Positions 1-14,951 of a stretch of DNA of 40,927 nt are shown in pieces. The position numbers and the translations under genes were made by a program. The DNA comes from Pseudomonas sp. ERMR1:02. Lineage in GTDB: Bacteria > Pseudomonadota > Gammaproteobacteria > Pseudomonadales > Pseudomonadaceae. A model generated the notes under the pieces. The model was not told the DNA's origin. It did not search any database and worked only from the letters and a program-made list of their open reading frames with translations. The stretch spans positions 1 through 40,927 of the forward strand of contig NZ_NKJI01000032.1 of assembly GCF_002277815.1 (NCBI RefSeq). Direction: 5' to 3'. Numbering within the stretch: position 1 is the stretch's first letter; each line of letters starts with the position of its first letter.

Positions 1-641
1 TCTTCGAATGGCACGGGCGGATGATTCGGCAGATCGACCATCAGCGGGCACCAGTGCAGCAGGTCCCGTGGCAGTTTGAACTGCTCGACCAGCAACTCGA
101 TTTCCACTTCAGAGATCATCAGTTCAAGTCGCACCGATAAATCGCCGCGATCTCCCGTTTGGCCAGATCAGTGTCGGCCATGAACTCGAACTCTTCACGC
201 AACGCCGGGGCGAACAGTTCGCTGAAGTCATTGGCGTCGTCGCTGGTCTTCAAACGCTGCTTGAGCCGCTGATGCCGGGCATCGCGCAGGCTTTGCAGGT
301 CCGATGTCTCAAGGACACGCAGCGCATCGGGGCAGTGCTTTTCAACCGCGCCAGCCAAATTGCTCTTCCATCATGAATCGATCGAACAACACCACATCCG
401 GGCCAGTTCGCTGATGAACGTGTCGAAACTGCTGTTGTTTAACTCGATCAGTACTTCGCGAATGCCAAGCGCCAAGGTCAGCGCGGTGTTCACCGGAACG
501 TGCGGGACTGCTGAACGTGATGTCCCAACCCTGTTGCAGAAAGTCTCGAGTATTTGCATCATGTGCCGCCTGCCGCTGAAGAGCGGGGTTCGGGCCAGAC
601 GTAACCAATGACCAGGACTTTGGTTGGCGGAGGGGATTCAT
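1..641 (-). pseudogene. Glycosyltransferase (GT-B type), 3'-truncated by window edge, several frameshifts
   Basis: This is a probable cytoplasmic glycosyltransferase of surface-polysaccharide synthesis, running off the left edge. The ATG at 641-639 has an AAGGA about 8 nt upstream. The protein has to be read by switching frame. An N-terminal Rossmann strand KVLVIGYVWPEPRSSAAGG is followed by MMQILETF, then LGIREVLIELNNSSFDTF, then PDVVLFDRFMMEEQFGW, then VEKHCPDALRVLETSDLQ, and finally MISEVEIELLVEQF at 1-120. This order is what is expected of the N-terminal half of a GT4-like enzyme. At least five single-base lesions lie within 640 bp. Several are restored by adding one base to a run of C, for example GCCCGG to GCCCCGG near 398-404. 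I therefore suspect sequence error over true decay, although a pseudogene cannot be excluded. The exact sugar and acceptor cannot be inferred. Confidence 0.6.
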
Positions 642-759
642 CAGGGCTTTTCCTTGAGGCGGGCAGGGCGGAACGGGCAGGATGCCAATTAAATCACAGG
701 TGCTGTGGAAGGCGGGTTGGTTGGGTCCGTTTCGAGCGATGTGGCGAACCGCAGAGGTT

Positions 760-782
760 GACGCTCCCTGGCAGGGAGCGTC
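760..782. terminator. Perfect 10-bp hairpin between toxin 1 and the glycosyltransferase
   Basis: Arms GACGCTCCCT (760-769) and AGGGAGCGTC (773-782) are separated by three bases. It lies just downstream of the inferred toxin 1 stop and upstream of the glycosyltransferase start. No run of T follows on either strand, so it may be a weak terminator, an RNA-stabilising hairpin or a palindromic repeat rather than a classical rho-independent terminator. Confidence 0.5.
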
Positions 783-807
783 GGTCTGGATTGATTCTGG
801 TGTGATT

Positions 808-3800
808 TCAGGGGTTTTTTTCGAATTCGATTCTTTTGGACCATCGATGACCTTTTCGATCCAGTTCTTATCCATCGATCCATCCATCGAGTAACCGGTG
901 GGTTGACTCCCCAGTCGGTGGCAATAATCTGCCTCCCCTCAGCACTCCATTTGGCCATTTGATCCTTGAGTTTTTCCATGTATTGGGAGGCCGGGCAACT
1001 GATATTTGCCCATGCATCGACAACCCATGCGTTCATAAATTCAGGTTCACTAAAATCGATGGTTGAGTGATGAGTTCCATCGGAATCCCGATGACTGTAA
1101 AGGCGTGCGCTCCTGGCATTCGCCAAAGGCTTGCGTCACCGCCATTGTTGAGGACGATTGCAGCGCTTACATAGGCCATCTGGTCGCAGTTTCCCGCACC
1201 GGTCTTCAGTATTGTTTCAGGATAGTTGGGTTTTCCAATTCTGGAGTACTCCCACAAGACAACCGTTCAGTTAGTGCGACTCGCTGCATGTCAATCGGGT
1301 CATGCGGCAATTGTTGATTGAAGGGCCTAATCCGGTGGCCTGTATTTGGCTGTCTACTTCTGTTTTTGCAGTATTCGCATAAAAGCGATTTTGCTGTACT
1401 CAGAGAGCTTTTCGAAGCCCGGTTGTTTGTTGGCTTTGTTGATCTTTATTGGCATGACGTAGACTTCGATGTCTCGAATTTCATTTTTATTCCAGACATC
1501 AATGAGAAACTCGCGCTTGGCTTCGTCCGAAAATAACTCGACCTTCTTTTTTAACTCTTCAATCTGATCAGCTGTAAATCCTTTTTTGTCGATAAGTGTG
1601 CTGTATAAATTGTCCAGCGTTGGTAGTGCCATAAAGGGCCGGCTGGGTGCGCCTTGTCCAGCCATTAAGAAGGGATCTTTAAGTTTGTGGTATCCCTTGA
1701 TCAAGTCGGTGGCAAGACCGTCGTCAGTAAAGTCTATTTTCATAAAATTGATATTGTTTATTTCGTTTTTTTTGTAGGCGCAATAGTAAAACAGCCCGGC
1801 GTCAACTTCTGCGACCAAATATTCGTATTTGCCCCATATCCAGCCTGGAACGTCTACCTTGAATGCTCTTACCTCGCGCATGTCGTCAACGCCGTTGACA
1901 ATGGCGTTGATTTTTACAACGCAAGTGGCTTTCTCGATGTCATCGACGGTTGTTTGGGTAGGAAACCGAAATTTTTGTCGTTGACAATGCTACCTGTTGT
2001 TTCGGATTTGAACTCGAGAGGCTCGTTGGTAGGTGCAGCATTAGCTTTTCCTTTAACACCATCGAAATTGAATATACGTCGCTCATGTACCACCTGAGGA
2101 TTCGTACCCTTTGATGCCCAAAGACGTTTGTGGTCAAGCGCTTGTGCGAGTTTCTGATCGTCTGTTGCTGTGTCTCCTACGAATTTCGAGAGACACGTCA
2201 CACCTCTCTTGGACTTACCCCTTACGCTGCATACCGCATCGAACCCTTCAAGTTCCCCTGAATAGAGCGGTGATGTCAGGTCTGTGAGGGTTTGCGGTTG
2301 TTCAGGATTGAATCGATAGACATTATCGCCAACGACAACGTCAACCTCGCCGGACAAGCGTTGAATCGTGTGAGGCTCGGAATCGAAAAGTCTTGATGGC
2401 GTGAACGCGGTTGTTCCATCGCTGAACGTAGTCGTTTCCAACGGGATCGAACTGGCGGGTCTGAAGTTATCAAGGGGTGGGCCATACGCTCGATTTCCAG
2501 CGGCGTCAAAGGCATACCATTTCCCTTCTTTGAACAAAGCCGTGACCGGGCCGGTCTGACCGGCTGTACTGGCAAAGCCTTGCGCGATATTGGAGCGTTT
2601 GACCAGTTGCGCACGATCGATGGCCTTGGTGCTGCCATAAAGGCTCTTGATTTGATCGATACCCATGCCCGCAGCTCGGTAGGCCTGGGTTCCCAGTGCG
2701 CACACCGCATTTTTCCCGTATCTCAACAGGTCGCCAACGCCATCGAGCGGGTTTGCATTGGAAATGAGGGTGCTAGTCATGATCCAGGTCATCTGCAACG
2801 CTTTGGGTATGAACTTCCCCGCCGATTTTGCGACTTTTACAGCCTGGCCGGCCGCTACTCCACCGGGTATGACGAACCCCGCTGCGTCCAATGTGCAGTC
2901 CAGTGCAGCTGCGCGGACGTCGCCCTGGATGATGTTGTCGATACAGGATTTGAAGGGCACGAGACTGAGGAAAAAATCTTTTATGTTGTTCTTGAGATTT
3001 TTTCATTCTCCGAATTTGTAGAACCTCGGGCAAAGTTTTCCAACGTGTCCCGGCCAACCACGAAATGTTCATTAACGACGACTGAGGCCAAATGGTTAAC
3101 CCGGGAGTTCGGCGAAAATGCGTCAGGTACTTTGGTGAAGTCGTAACCGGGCGGGTAGAACACAACCTCTTGGTTCGTTGGCCTTATTTCTTCGATGATG
3201 ACGTCGGAAGAAACCCCGTTTCGTGGCCCTGTGCCTTTTTCATAGGCGTCCCAATCAATATGTTGAGGCGTGGCGCATTGCTTTTCTATGTAACCGCTAG
3301 GATCTTTCATGCTCCTGAAAGTCTTAAGTTCGCCATTTAACGAAAGCGTGTCAGGCAGGTTCGTGTTTTTACGAATCTCTACTGCTCCGGGGAATACTTC
3401 GTAGTAAGTGACTTTTTGTTGATATTCCGAACGTAGCAAAATTCCGTGGCGGCCCTTGTGCGCTTCGATTTTTTCCGGGGTTTGAGAATACCTGTCTTCA
3501 TCGATCGCACTGCGCACGGAATAAAATCTTTGCTTGCCATATTCCAGGCTTTGTCGATCTTCCAGCGGCAATTGTGAAATGAGGTACTTGAATATCGAGC
3601 CGGAACCCGTGCGCAAGTTGTCGAAGTAAGAAGTAAAGCTCTCCTTGAATAGCGACTCAACGGGCTTGAGCTGCTTAAACTTGTTCTCAAATGTCTGGAG
3701 AGGGATCTGTGCGTTGTAGGAACTCCACGTTCCAGTTTTCAGTTGCCCGGTGATATAGAGGTCAAGGAGTGAGTACATCGAAGACTGTAAGTTTTTGGGA

Positions 3801-6800
3801 ATGCTTTTTCGACGAATACACAGGTCTTCGTATGGAAGTCCTTTACCAAAAACCCGTTCCAGCTCCGCCAGCGCCAGTCCTTCTCTTGTCGGCACGGCCG
3901 ACGATAACGAACCCAGAGCCTCGGCCAGCTCCGTTCTGACGGCGTTGAATTTCTCACGAGCGATGTCCAGCTGCGAGGCTGTGTAGCTATCGCTGACATT
4001 GCGCCCGAGGATCCCATTCGCTATCGCCCAGTCGATCAGTGGATCCACCGAAGCCGACTGCACGGCAATTTCCTGGCCGGCGGTAATGGGGGAAGTACTG
4101 CCATAGCTCATGACTTGCTCGAAAGTCATGCGAATGGCTGCCCCAGGATTGAGCTGTTCAATGCGTGCGACCGCGATCCTGAAGCTTGTCCAGGTATGGC
4201 TGCCGCAGACCAGATTGTCGGGCATATCGCGAACCAGAAACTCCGGGGCGGTGCCAGCCAGCAAGTGGTAGGCGGCGACGGGTGCGGTGGTGGATGTGAC
4301 TTTTCCACCCGCTACAAGATGCGCCTCGAGTCGCGTGACGACAGTCGATGGTTTCGCCCCCCAATTGCCCGCTTGCGTGAGGTTGTAACCCGCGACATGG
4401 TTGCGCGGCAGTCCAGGCGTAGCATCAAGGTCGAGCAACAACGCCGCCATGACCCACTCGGCCGCACTGTTTGGCGTAGTGATGGCATTAAGACTGGACT
4501 CCAGAGCCTCGCCCAGCAGTTTGGCTTTGTCGCTGTTGAGGGCGATATTCAACCCTTGAGCAGGACCGGTCACTGACTGTATTGCAGGAGATTGTTAAGC
4601 AGGCCGCCGGCAAGTGGCTTTTCGAAACGATGGACGGGTCCCGGATGGTTTTTATTTGGGCAGACGTCAGGGGGCGCGGATAACCCAAGGCTCCTTGGTA
4701 GTTGGCCCTCTCAGAACTCTCGGGAAAAGCAAAGGTTAAAACATTTATTAAGTTACTGACCTCTCCCACGGTTTTCGGCACGGTCCAGCCCATGGCGCTG
4801 ATAAACCGTTGCGCAGTGATCATGCGCCGGGCTTCTTGCGGATGTTTGATCGCAAACAGCGAGTCCTTGTGGGTGGCTAATATTCCTGCGTTGAGATTTA
4901 CGGAAGCGCCATCGGGTTGGTCGTTGATAATGCCGGTCAGTGTGATTATCAAGGCGTGGTTGGAGTAGAGGTCACCCAAACGTTGCCTTTGTTTTTCAAC
5001 CTGAGCTTCGGATCTTGATTCCCGTGGTCTGACCGGGTCGGGTTCGATTTGGGTAAATGCCTGGTCAGTATCCAATTCCTGGGCGCGCTGGCGTGCTTGA
5101 GGCCGGTCCGGCGCCGAGCGTTCGCCATGGAACCCGCTGACCAGCGCAAGAGGAACTGACGAACTGGTCGGATAGGCCACGCCAATGTAGGTTGGGTCGA
5201 CGATGCCAACCGTCCTCAGTATCGGGCCGGCGACATTGGCCCAGCCGCTGCCGTCATTCAGGGTGAATGTCGTTTCGACGCCCTTGACCTTGCCGGTCAG
5301 CGTGTTGTCCGCCGTACGGATTTTCACAGTGGCAAGGTCAAGGTTTGCCTGCTGGGCCCAATCAATAAAGAACGGGTTTTTGAAGGCGTTAACAAAGTTC
5401 AGCCAGCACTGGCCAAAGGTTGAATGCATGGGGACCGGGACAGTCGCTGCACCGTAACTGACCTTGCCGTCGGCATAGTTCGTCAACGCGCTCGCGTAAC
5501 GGCCAGCCAACTGCGTATCACCATCGGCCCGTGAAGCATCGGTCCAGCCTGCAGCGCGCCTGTGACGCAGCAGGCTGATCACCTGTTTCGCCGTATCGGT
5601 CGCCGAATCCGAAGAGCCTTCATTGATCTCTTCGTCGGTCGCGCTAACAACACTTCCAGCTCATCCATCGTTTTGAGGTAATGGGTGAGGGTCGCCACTT
5701 TTTCCGATTCGCTTTCTTCGATGTCGGGCGTCGGTTCAACGCCTTGCGACGGGACGCTGAGTAACAAAACGTTTGCGTCAACTGCCGCAGTATCGCGCTT
5801 GCTGACATGATGAGCGCTCGATATTGGCCCAGCATGCTCCGCTGCCTGCACCTTGTGGATCAACTCAAGGTAGGTTTTGCCGGATCTTGTGGACTAGGTC
5901 GTTGTAGCTCGTACGCAACGTCCTGGATGAGTTGCTCATCGTCGAGCAGGTCATGTTCCGTGGACTGGTACATGCGCTTGAGTATCGTCTGAAAAAGGCC
6001 AGGCTCACCCGCCGCCACGGGTTTCCCCAGAATTTGCTCTATATCGTTCTCCAGCCGTTCCTGGTGCAGCGCCGGGCTTTCGGTGGCAGGGAGGGCAGTG
6101 CCGGGAGCGGTTGGGTCCTGAAGGGTTTGGCGATATTCGTTATAGAGTGCCGAGACGGCGACGAAGGCGGTCGTGACGCTTGCCCCGGGATTGTCCCTGA
6201 TCAGTTGCAGGGCTGAAGAGGCAGCCCCGAGCGAGTAAGTGGCGAGGGCCGTGGTTATTCGGAACAGATAGCTGTTTAACTGCTGCGCAATCGGTGCCCA
6301 CCATGAATCCGGCGTTACCTGCATAGGTCCGATGGACTCAGCCTGCGCCAGTTCTTCGAGGGCATCCGACGTTTCCTCCAGTTTCTGCAACAGCTCTTGA
6401 AGTTCATTAGCCGAAGCCGATGGAAATGTCAGTGCATAGTCGATCCTGCTCGAGAAGTCGCTGATCGCCTGCGCTATCTGCTCAAAGTCGAGTCCGTCCA
6501 TTGCCGAAGAAGTGGGTAGTGACGATGCCGATGGTTTGGGATCATCACTGATATCCTCGCGTGTGCCGGTTGCGGATGACCGTGAGTGGGACGCAATGAA
6601 GTCGTTGACCTCCTGTTCCAGATCCGCCACAGCATCAAGCCACTGCCCAACGTTACGTTCCGGGACGGCCTCGGCAGGCGGCTGGGCATCTGCCTCAGCC
6701 TCGACAGGTGACGGTAGGACATCGACAGGCGAGGCGGGGGCAGCAGGCAAATGTGGGCGAATTTTTTCCGCGATGCCGAGCAATCCAACCGTATCCAACC

Positions 6801-8043
6801 CATTGGCGACGTATAGCAATTTCCCCCAGAATCCACCGGTGTAGCGAGGTCCTGTGGTGATGACTTCATCATGAAAACTCGACGCCTTTTCAATCTCTTG
6901 TAGCTTCAGCAGCAGTTCTGAGTCAGCGGGTGTGTTATCTGCCTTCTGCTCGGAAACGTGTTTGAAATCAGCACCAAAGATGAAGTAACAACCAGCCTTG
7001 GTGAGCACGGTACTCACGGCGCTCTGCAGTTCATCACCAACGTCTTTAAATGACATTGAGCCCAGTTTAGTGAGTGCTGCGGTCATCGGGGTCGCGATTT
7101 TCGATAGTGTCGAATGCACTACCTCGGTCAGTTCCGGCCGGTTGTCGTTGATCTCGATGGCCTGCAAACGAGCGTGAAGCGCATGGGCGGTGTCTGCGAA
7201 ACGTCCCGGCCAGCGCGGGCGTTGACCCGGATCAGGGTTGTCAAGCGCTGCGACGTAAAGAGCCACAAGCATTTGGGCGTGCTTGGGTGATGGCCTGACA
7301 TGAACGTGATCTTCAAGTTGACGCAGGTGTATGTTGAGTGGCCCTTCAGCCGACTTACGAACGTATTGGCGCGCTTGCGTGGTTAAGTCACGCACTGCTT
7401 TCCACGTGTCGTTATCGAGTAGCTCGCCATCGGCGATCTGTTGCTCTCGTAGCATGCGTGATTGCGTCAGCTGATCCTGAATAAATCCATGCACGCCTTC
7501 GCCATTTCGGCCACGAGGGAAATTGACGTTTTCGCCGAACGCATCCGCCCATTGATGCGGGGGCAGATCACAAATGACCACGACGATCTCACGCAGTTGT
7601 TTTGGAGTGAGTCCGTCCAGTGGCTTGATTGACCGCAGGATAGCGTCAACGAATAGCGGTGCTAGCCTCTTGCCGGTGGGAGTCTGCAGAAAACCGGTCT
7701 TGAGCGTTTGCAGAACGTCTTCTTCAGTGACGGTCTGGGTTCGTAATTGAACTTCAATTAACGACCAGTCCCGTTCGAGTGACTTCTGATCGTAGATCAC
7801 CTCATTTTTCAAACTGTCGGGAAGATCTCGGATTGTGATGCTGCTGTATATAGGGCACGGAATCGGCAGCTTTGAATCCGTTGAAACGAGCTTTTCTCCG
7901 ACGGTTTGGGGTGACCACCTGATACCGCTGGCCGCTGAATTGCGGACATAAGCACCCGATAGTCTGAATGTCGAGAGTGCAACTGGCGGTGGGCTGTTAG
8001 TGAAAGCGGAAGGTGTGGCTGCTGTGGCGTTTGCTGGAAGCAT
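808..8043 (-). pseudogene. Giant polymorphic toxin-like protein (toxin 1), about 2,400 aa, frameshifted as sequenced
   Basis: One long gene is split into frame fragments (8043-5860, 5863-5579, 5582-4488, 4573-2981, 2960-1914, 1881-1354, 1257-1033, then to about 808). The ATG at 8043 has an AAGGA 7 nt upstream. There is no signal peptide. The first ~740 residues match the intact protein at 20235-24482: LPPHQWADAFGE against LPPAQWQAALGE, GKLLYVANGLDTVGLL against GKLLLVCNALDTFGLL, and the spacer with NP...A.SALYNEY against NP...LALSNLYASW. A helical middle follows, then a segment with KGRHGILLRS and YEVFPG (about 3400-3450). Next comes a hydrophobic Gly/Ala stretch (GFVIPGGVAAG, about 2860), and finally a tip with a Cys-His-Asp layout (about 1000-1260). 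Several joins are repaired by one extra base in a homopolymer: AAAA near 5872, AAAAAA near 2985 and AAAAAAA near 817. The last repair gives the stop at 808. The architecture suggests delivery, translocation and effector regions. Function is inferred, not shown. Confidence 0.7.
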
Positions 8044-8165
8044 GAAGGTCCTTATCGAGACGCGAGATAAAAAATGCCTCAACGTTCAGTACATTCAGGC
8101 AAGCATCAACTCGCAACGATAGGTGCCACAAGAGCTTCAAACATGATGGAATTATGGACGCTCTT

Positions 8166-8525
8166 CTAACGGATGATGCTTTTAACCTTATCCCGCAACT
8201 GATCAATGGAAAACGGTTTGCCGATCACATGCATCCCTTGCGGCACATCAATGTTCTCGGCATAGCCGCTTGCAAACAGAATTGGCAGCGCAGGGCGCAG
8301 CGTATGCGCCACGTTGGCCAGTTCGCGCCCGTCCATGCCCGGCAGGCCGACATCGGTCATCATCAGGTCGATGTGCCGGTTAACATCCTTGAGGAACTCC
8401 AGTGCCTGCTCACTGCCATCGGCCTCCAACACATTAAACTCCAGGTCCTCCAGCACATCGACAATCAACATGCGCACGATGTCATCGTCTTCGACGACCA
8501 GGATGATGGAGGCGTTGGTGGACAT
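8166..8525 (-). CDS. Single-domain response regulator (receiver only)
   Basis: A 119-residue CheY-like receiver with no output domain. It has the acidic pair EDDD near residues 12-15, the phosphoacceptor Asp in MMTDVGLPGMDG, the Ser/Ala of FASGYAE, and the Lys of IGKPFS. The ATG at 8525 begins MSTNAS. It reads away from the hybrid kinase at 8776, with about 250 bp between the two starts. It lies 122 bp upstream of toxin 1 on the same strand, with no clear terminator between, so co-transcription with toxin 1 is possible. A receiver of this kind usually relays or buffers phosphate for a neighbouring kinase; the hybrid kinase next door is the obvious candidate, but this is inference. Confidence 0.9.
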   Translation of the reverse strand: MSTNASIILVVEDDDIVRMLIVDVLEDLEFNVLEADGSEQALEFLKDVNRHIDLMMTDVGLPGMDGRELANVAHTLRPALPILFASGYAENIDVPQGMHVIGKPFSIDQLRDKVKSIIR

Positions 8526-8775
8526 AATGGCATTCTCGAAAATGGATGGGCGGTCGCCGGCCGATCGAAATCGCGGACCCTACTGCATGAGTAAGTGGCG
8601 GATCCCGACAAGTTCCCGACGCGCTATAAAAAGAATTGTGGAAAGGATAACCGCTCCCCTAGCCATGGGAGCAGCTCAATGTAGGACTTTGCTCGAAACT
8701 GCGTGAGAAAATTGGATAGAAACGCCAGTTTTGGGGCAAACTCCTTGGTTTTCACCCGTTCAAAAAGGCTTGATT
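8526..8775. promoter_or_regulatory. Divergent intergenic region between receiver gene and hybrid kinase
   Basis: About 250 bp lie between two divergent starts, so promoters for both directions should be here. A short inverted repeat GCTCCC...GGGAGC is visible near 8654-8673. I could not fix a convincing -35/-10 pair for either gene. Confidence 0.4.
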
Positions 8776-12251
<3,476 letters not shown>

Positions 12252-12267
<16 letters not shown>

Positions 12268-12300
12268 TGGAACGCTCCTAGTGGAAAGCGCCTAATGGAA
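12252..12300 (+). repeat. Three tandem 14-bp units spanning the kinase stop and the cheR start
   Basis: Units begin at 12252, 12266 and 12280, and a fourth partial copy begins at 12294; each starts a(a/g)TGGAA. Every unit ends in a stop that overlaps the next start: kinase ...MERI-TAA (12265-12267), ATG GAA CGC TCC TAG (12267-12281), GTG GAA AGC GCC TAA (12281-12295), then the cheR ATG (12295). Two four-codon minicistrons therefore sit between the kinase and cheR. The pattern is directly visible; a role in translational coupling is inference. Confidence 0.75.
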
Positions 12301-13110
12301 AAGAATGTCGAAATCGAATTGCGCTTGCTCATCGAGGCGATCTACCTCAAGTACAGCTACGATTTTCGCGATTACTCCGGCGCGTCGATCAAGCGCCGGG
12401 TGACCCACGCGTTGAGCCAGTTCGAGTGCGGCACTATTTCGGCCTTGCAGGAAAAGGTCCTGCACGATCCGGCCGCATTCATGCAGCTGTTGCAGTTGCT
12501 GACGATTCCGGTCAGTGAAATGTTCCGCGACCCTTCGCACTTCCTGGCGATTCGCCGGGAGGTGGTGCCACTGCTCAAAACCTACCCGTCGATCAAGATC
12601 TGGATTGCCGGTTGCAGCACCGGCGAAGAGGTTTATTCAATGGCCATCCTGCTGCGCGAAGAGGGCTTGCTCGACCGCAGCATCATCTACGCGACCGACA
12701 TCAATCCGCGCTCGCTGGAGAAAGCCAGGCAAGGGATTTTCTCGATGGAGAATGTCCGCGCCTACACTTCTAATTATCAGCACGCCGGTGGCCAGCGTTC
12801 GTTCGCCGACTACTATACGGCGGCGTACGGTTACGCGATTTTCGACAAGTCGTTGTGTGAGAACGTGACCTTCGCCGATCACAGCCTGGCGACCGACAGC
12901 GTGTTTTCAGAAACTCAATTAATATCTTGTCGTAACGTATTGATTTATTTCAATAAAAGTCTTCAGGACCGCGCGTTCGGCCTGTTTCACGAGTCACTGT
13001 GCCACCGAGGTTTTCTGGTGCTGGGCAGCAAGGAAACCCCGGATTTTTCAGTCTTCGGCAATCAGTTCGAACCGTTGGTCAAACAAGAACGGATCTACCG
13101 CAAATCATGA
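12295..13110 (+). CDS. CheR-type protein-glutamate methyltransferase
   Basis: This 271-residue protein matches the CheR family, which methylates glutamates on chemoreceptors using S-adenosylmethionine. The N-terminal helical part includes SGASIKRRV and FRDPSHF. The SAM-binding motif IWIAGCSTGEEVYS lies at about residues 101-114, followed by YATDINPRSLEKA. The conserved ISCRNVLIYF (about residues 206-215) and a C-terminal RGFLVLGSKE complete the fold. It has no TPR extension and no receptor-tail-binding pentapeptide. No chemoreceptor gene is in the window, so the substrate may be the neighbouring kinase or an unlinked receptor. The start lies at the end of the 14-bp repeat array, and the gene overlaps cheB by ATGA. 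Confidence 0.92.
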   Translation: MEKNVEIELRLLIEAIYLKYSYDFRDYSGASIKRRVTHALSQFECGTISALQEKVLHDPAAFMQLLQLLTIPVSEMFRDPSHFLAIRREVVPLLKTYPSIKIWIAGCSTGEEVYSMAILLREEGLLDRSIIYATDINPRSLEKARQGIFSMENVRAYTSNYQHAGGQRSFADYYTAAYGYAIFDKSLCENVTFADHSLATDSVFSETQLISCRNVLIYFNKSLQDRAFGLFHESLCHRGFLVLGSKETPDFSVFGNQFEPLVKQERIYRKS

Positions 13111-13700
13111 ACAGTGCGAAAGATTTGCCTTCTATAGAAGCGATCGTGATCGGCGCTTCGGCCGGTGGGGTAGAGGCGTTGCTGAGTATTCTCGGCCCGC
13201 TGCGTGAAGGTTTCGCGTTGCCGATCATTGTTGTCCTGCATCTGCCGAACGAGCGCCGCAGCCATTTGGCGGAAGTCTTTGCCCGGCGGGTTGCCCTGCC
13301 GGTTCTGGAGGCCATCGACAAAACACCGATTGAAGCCGGAACCCTGTATTTCGCTACGGCCGGTTATCACCTGTCGGTGGAACTGGACCGCAGCTTTTCC
13401 CTGAGCCTGGAGGACCGCGTGCATTACTCGCGTCCGGCCATTGACTATCTGTTCGAATCGGCCGCCGATGCCTACGGCCCGCACCTGGCCGCTGTGTTGC
13501 TGACCGGCGCCAACCGCGATGGCGCCTACGGCCTGGCGCAAGTCAAACGGCATGGCGGCCTGACCATTGTGCAGGACCCGGAAGAGGCCCAGGTTGCGAC
13601 CATGCCCCGGGCGGCAATGGATATTCATCAGCCCGACCACATTCTTTCTATCCGCGGCATCGGCCGTCTGCTTGTCGAGCTGGAACAAATCGCATGCTAA
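13107..13700 (+). CDS. Stand-alone CheB-type methylesterase/deamidase domain
   Basis: A 197-residue protein equal to the catalytic domain of CheB, which removes methyl groups from receptor glutamates. The catalytic triad can be read as Ser18 in GASAGG, His45 in VVLHLPNE and Asp138 in LTGANRDGAYG. The usual N-terminal receiver is absent, so it is not switched on by its own phosphorylation. The ATG at 13107 overlaps the cheR stop (ATGA), which points to translational coupling. Its stop (13698-13700) overlaps the next kinase start by 7 bp. Such receiver-less CheB proteins are known beside hybrid kinases in pseudomonads, but their substrate is generally unclear. Confidence 0.92.
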   Translation: MNSAKDLPSIEAIVIGASAGGVEALLSILGPLREGFALPIIVVLHLPNERRSHLAEVFARRVALPVLEAIDKTPIEAGTLYFATAGYHLSVELDRSFSLSLEDRVHYSRPAIDYLFESAADAYGPHLAAVLLTGANRDGAYGLAQVKRHGGLTIVQDPEEAQVATMPRAAMDIHQPDHILSIRGIGRLLVELEQIAC

Positions 13701-14874
13701 GTAATATCCAGGCCAAACTGCTGATCGTCGACGATCTGCCGGAGAATCTGTTGGCACTTGAAGCGCTGATCAAGCGCGAAGACCGTGCCGTGTTCAAGGC
13801 GCAATCGGCGGACGAAGCCTTGTCGCTGTTGCTCCAGCACGAATTCGCCATGGCCATTCTCGATGTGCAGATGCCCGGCATGAACGGCTTTGAGCTGGCC
13901 GAGTTGATGCGTGGTACGGAAAAGACCAAAAACATCCCGATCGTGTTTGTCAGCGCCGCCGGCCGCGAGCTGAACTATGCGTTCAAGGGTTATGAAAGTG
14001 GTGCCGTGGACTTCCTGCACAAACCGCTGGACATCCATGCGGTCAAGAGCAAGGTCAACGTGTTTGTCGAGTTGTACCGTCAGAGCAAGGCCATGAAGCA
14101 ACAGGTAGTAGCGCTGGAGCAGAGCCGCCGTGAGCAAGAGGCGTTGCTTGCGCAGTTACAAAGCACGCAACGGGAACTGGAGCAGGCCGTGCGCATGCGC
14201 GATGACTTCATGTCCATCGTCGCCCACGAAGTACGCACGCCGCTCAATGGCCTGATCCTCGAAACCCAACTGCGAAAGATGCACCTGGCCCGGGATAACG
14301 CCGCCGCGTTTACCCTCGACAAAATGCACGCGATGGTCGATCGCGACGAACGGCAGATCAAAAGCCTGATCCGCCTGATCGAAGACATGCTTGATGTGTC
14401 GCGCATTCGCACCGGCAAGCTGTCGATCCGACCGACGTGTTTTGATCTTTCGGTACTGGTTAGGGCGTTATTACAGAATTTTGCCCAGCAGATCGACACC
14501 GCCGAGGCTTCCGTTACCCTCGAAGCCGGGCAACCGGTGATCGGCAACTGGGACGAATTTCGCATTGAACAGGTGATTTCCAACCTGCTGACCAACGCCT
14601 TGCGTTACGGTGCAAAGAGCCGATCAACGTGAGGGTGTACAGTGAAAACGGTGAGGCACGGGTGGAGGTCCGTGATCACGGGATTGGCATCAGTGAAGAA
14701 AACCAGCAACTGATTTTCCAGCAGTTCGAGCGGGTTTCGGTCAAGCAGGCCGTCGCCGGACTGGGTCTGGGATTATTTATTTCCGAACAGATAGTCACCG
14801 CCCATGGCGGTACCATTACCGTCGAGAGCCGGATTGGCGAAGGCGCCCTGTTTCGCGTTTGTCTGCCGCTGTAG
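13694..14874 (+). CDS. Receiver-histidine kinase (REC-HisKA-HATPase), one frameshift
   Basis: A soluble kinase of about 393 residues. The N-terminal receiver has LLIVDDLPEN, phosphoacceptor Asp in AILDVQMPGMNG and Lys in FLHKPLD. A coiled coil follows, then the H box IVAHEVRTPLNG, the N box ISNLLTNALRYG, and, in the next frame, RDHGIGIS and GLGLGLFI. The frame is lost near 14616-14620. Reading GCAAAAGAG for the GCAAAGAG seen restores GAKEPINVRVYSEN and joins both parts, so one A missing from a run is the simple explanation. It has no transmembrane segment and no signal-input domain other than its receiver, so it probably takes phosphate from, or is controlled by, the upstream hybrid kinase. 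The ATG at 13694 overlaps the cheB stop. Confidence 0.88.
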
Positions 14875-14951
14875 GAAAACAGCCCGATAAACGCAACCTC
14901 TGATCGACCCCACGGTCGTATCAGCAGCTATTGACCGAACAAAGGCTTCCC

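Noticed and set aside
808..8043. Treating each frame fragment of toxin 1 as a separate small gene
   Set aside because: Fragments join end to end with a one-base correction in runs, have no own ribosome sites, and the first parts align with the intact paralogue.
13694..14874. Two separate genes: a kinase without ATPase domain and a free ATPase domain
   Set aside because: One additional A near 14618 restores a single standard REC-HisKA-HATPase protein.
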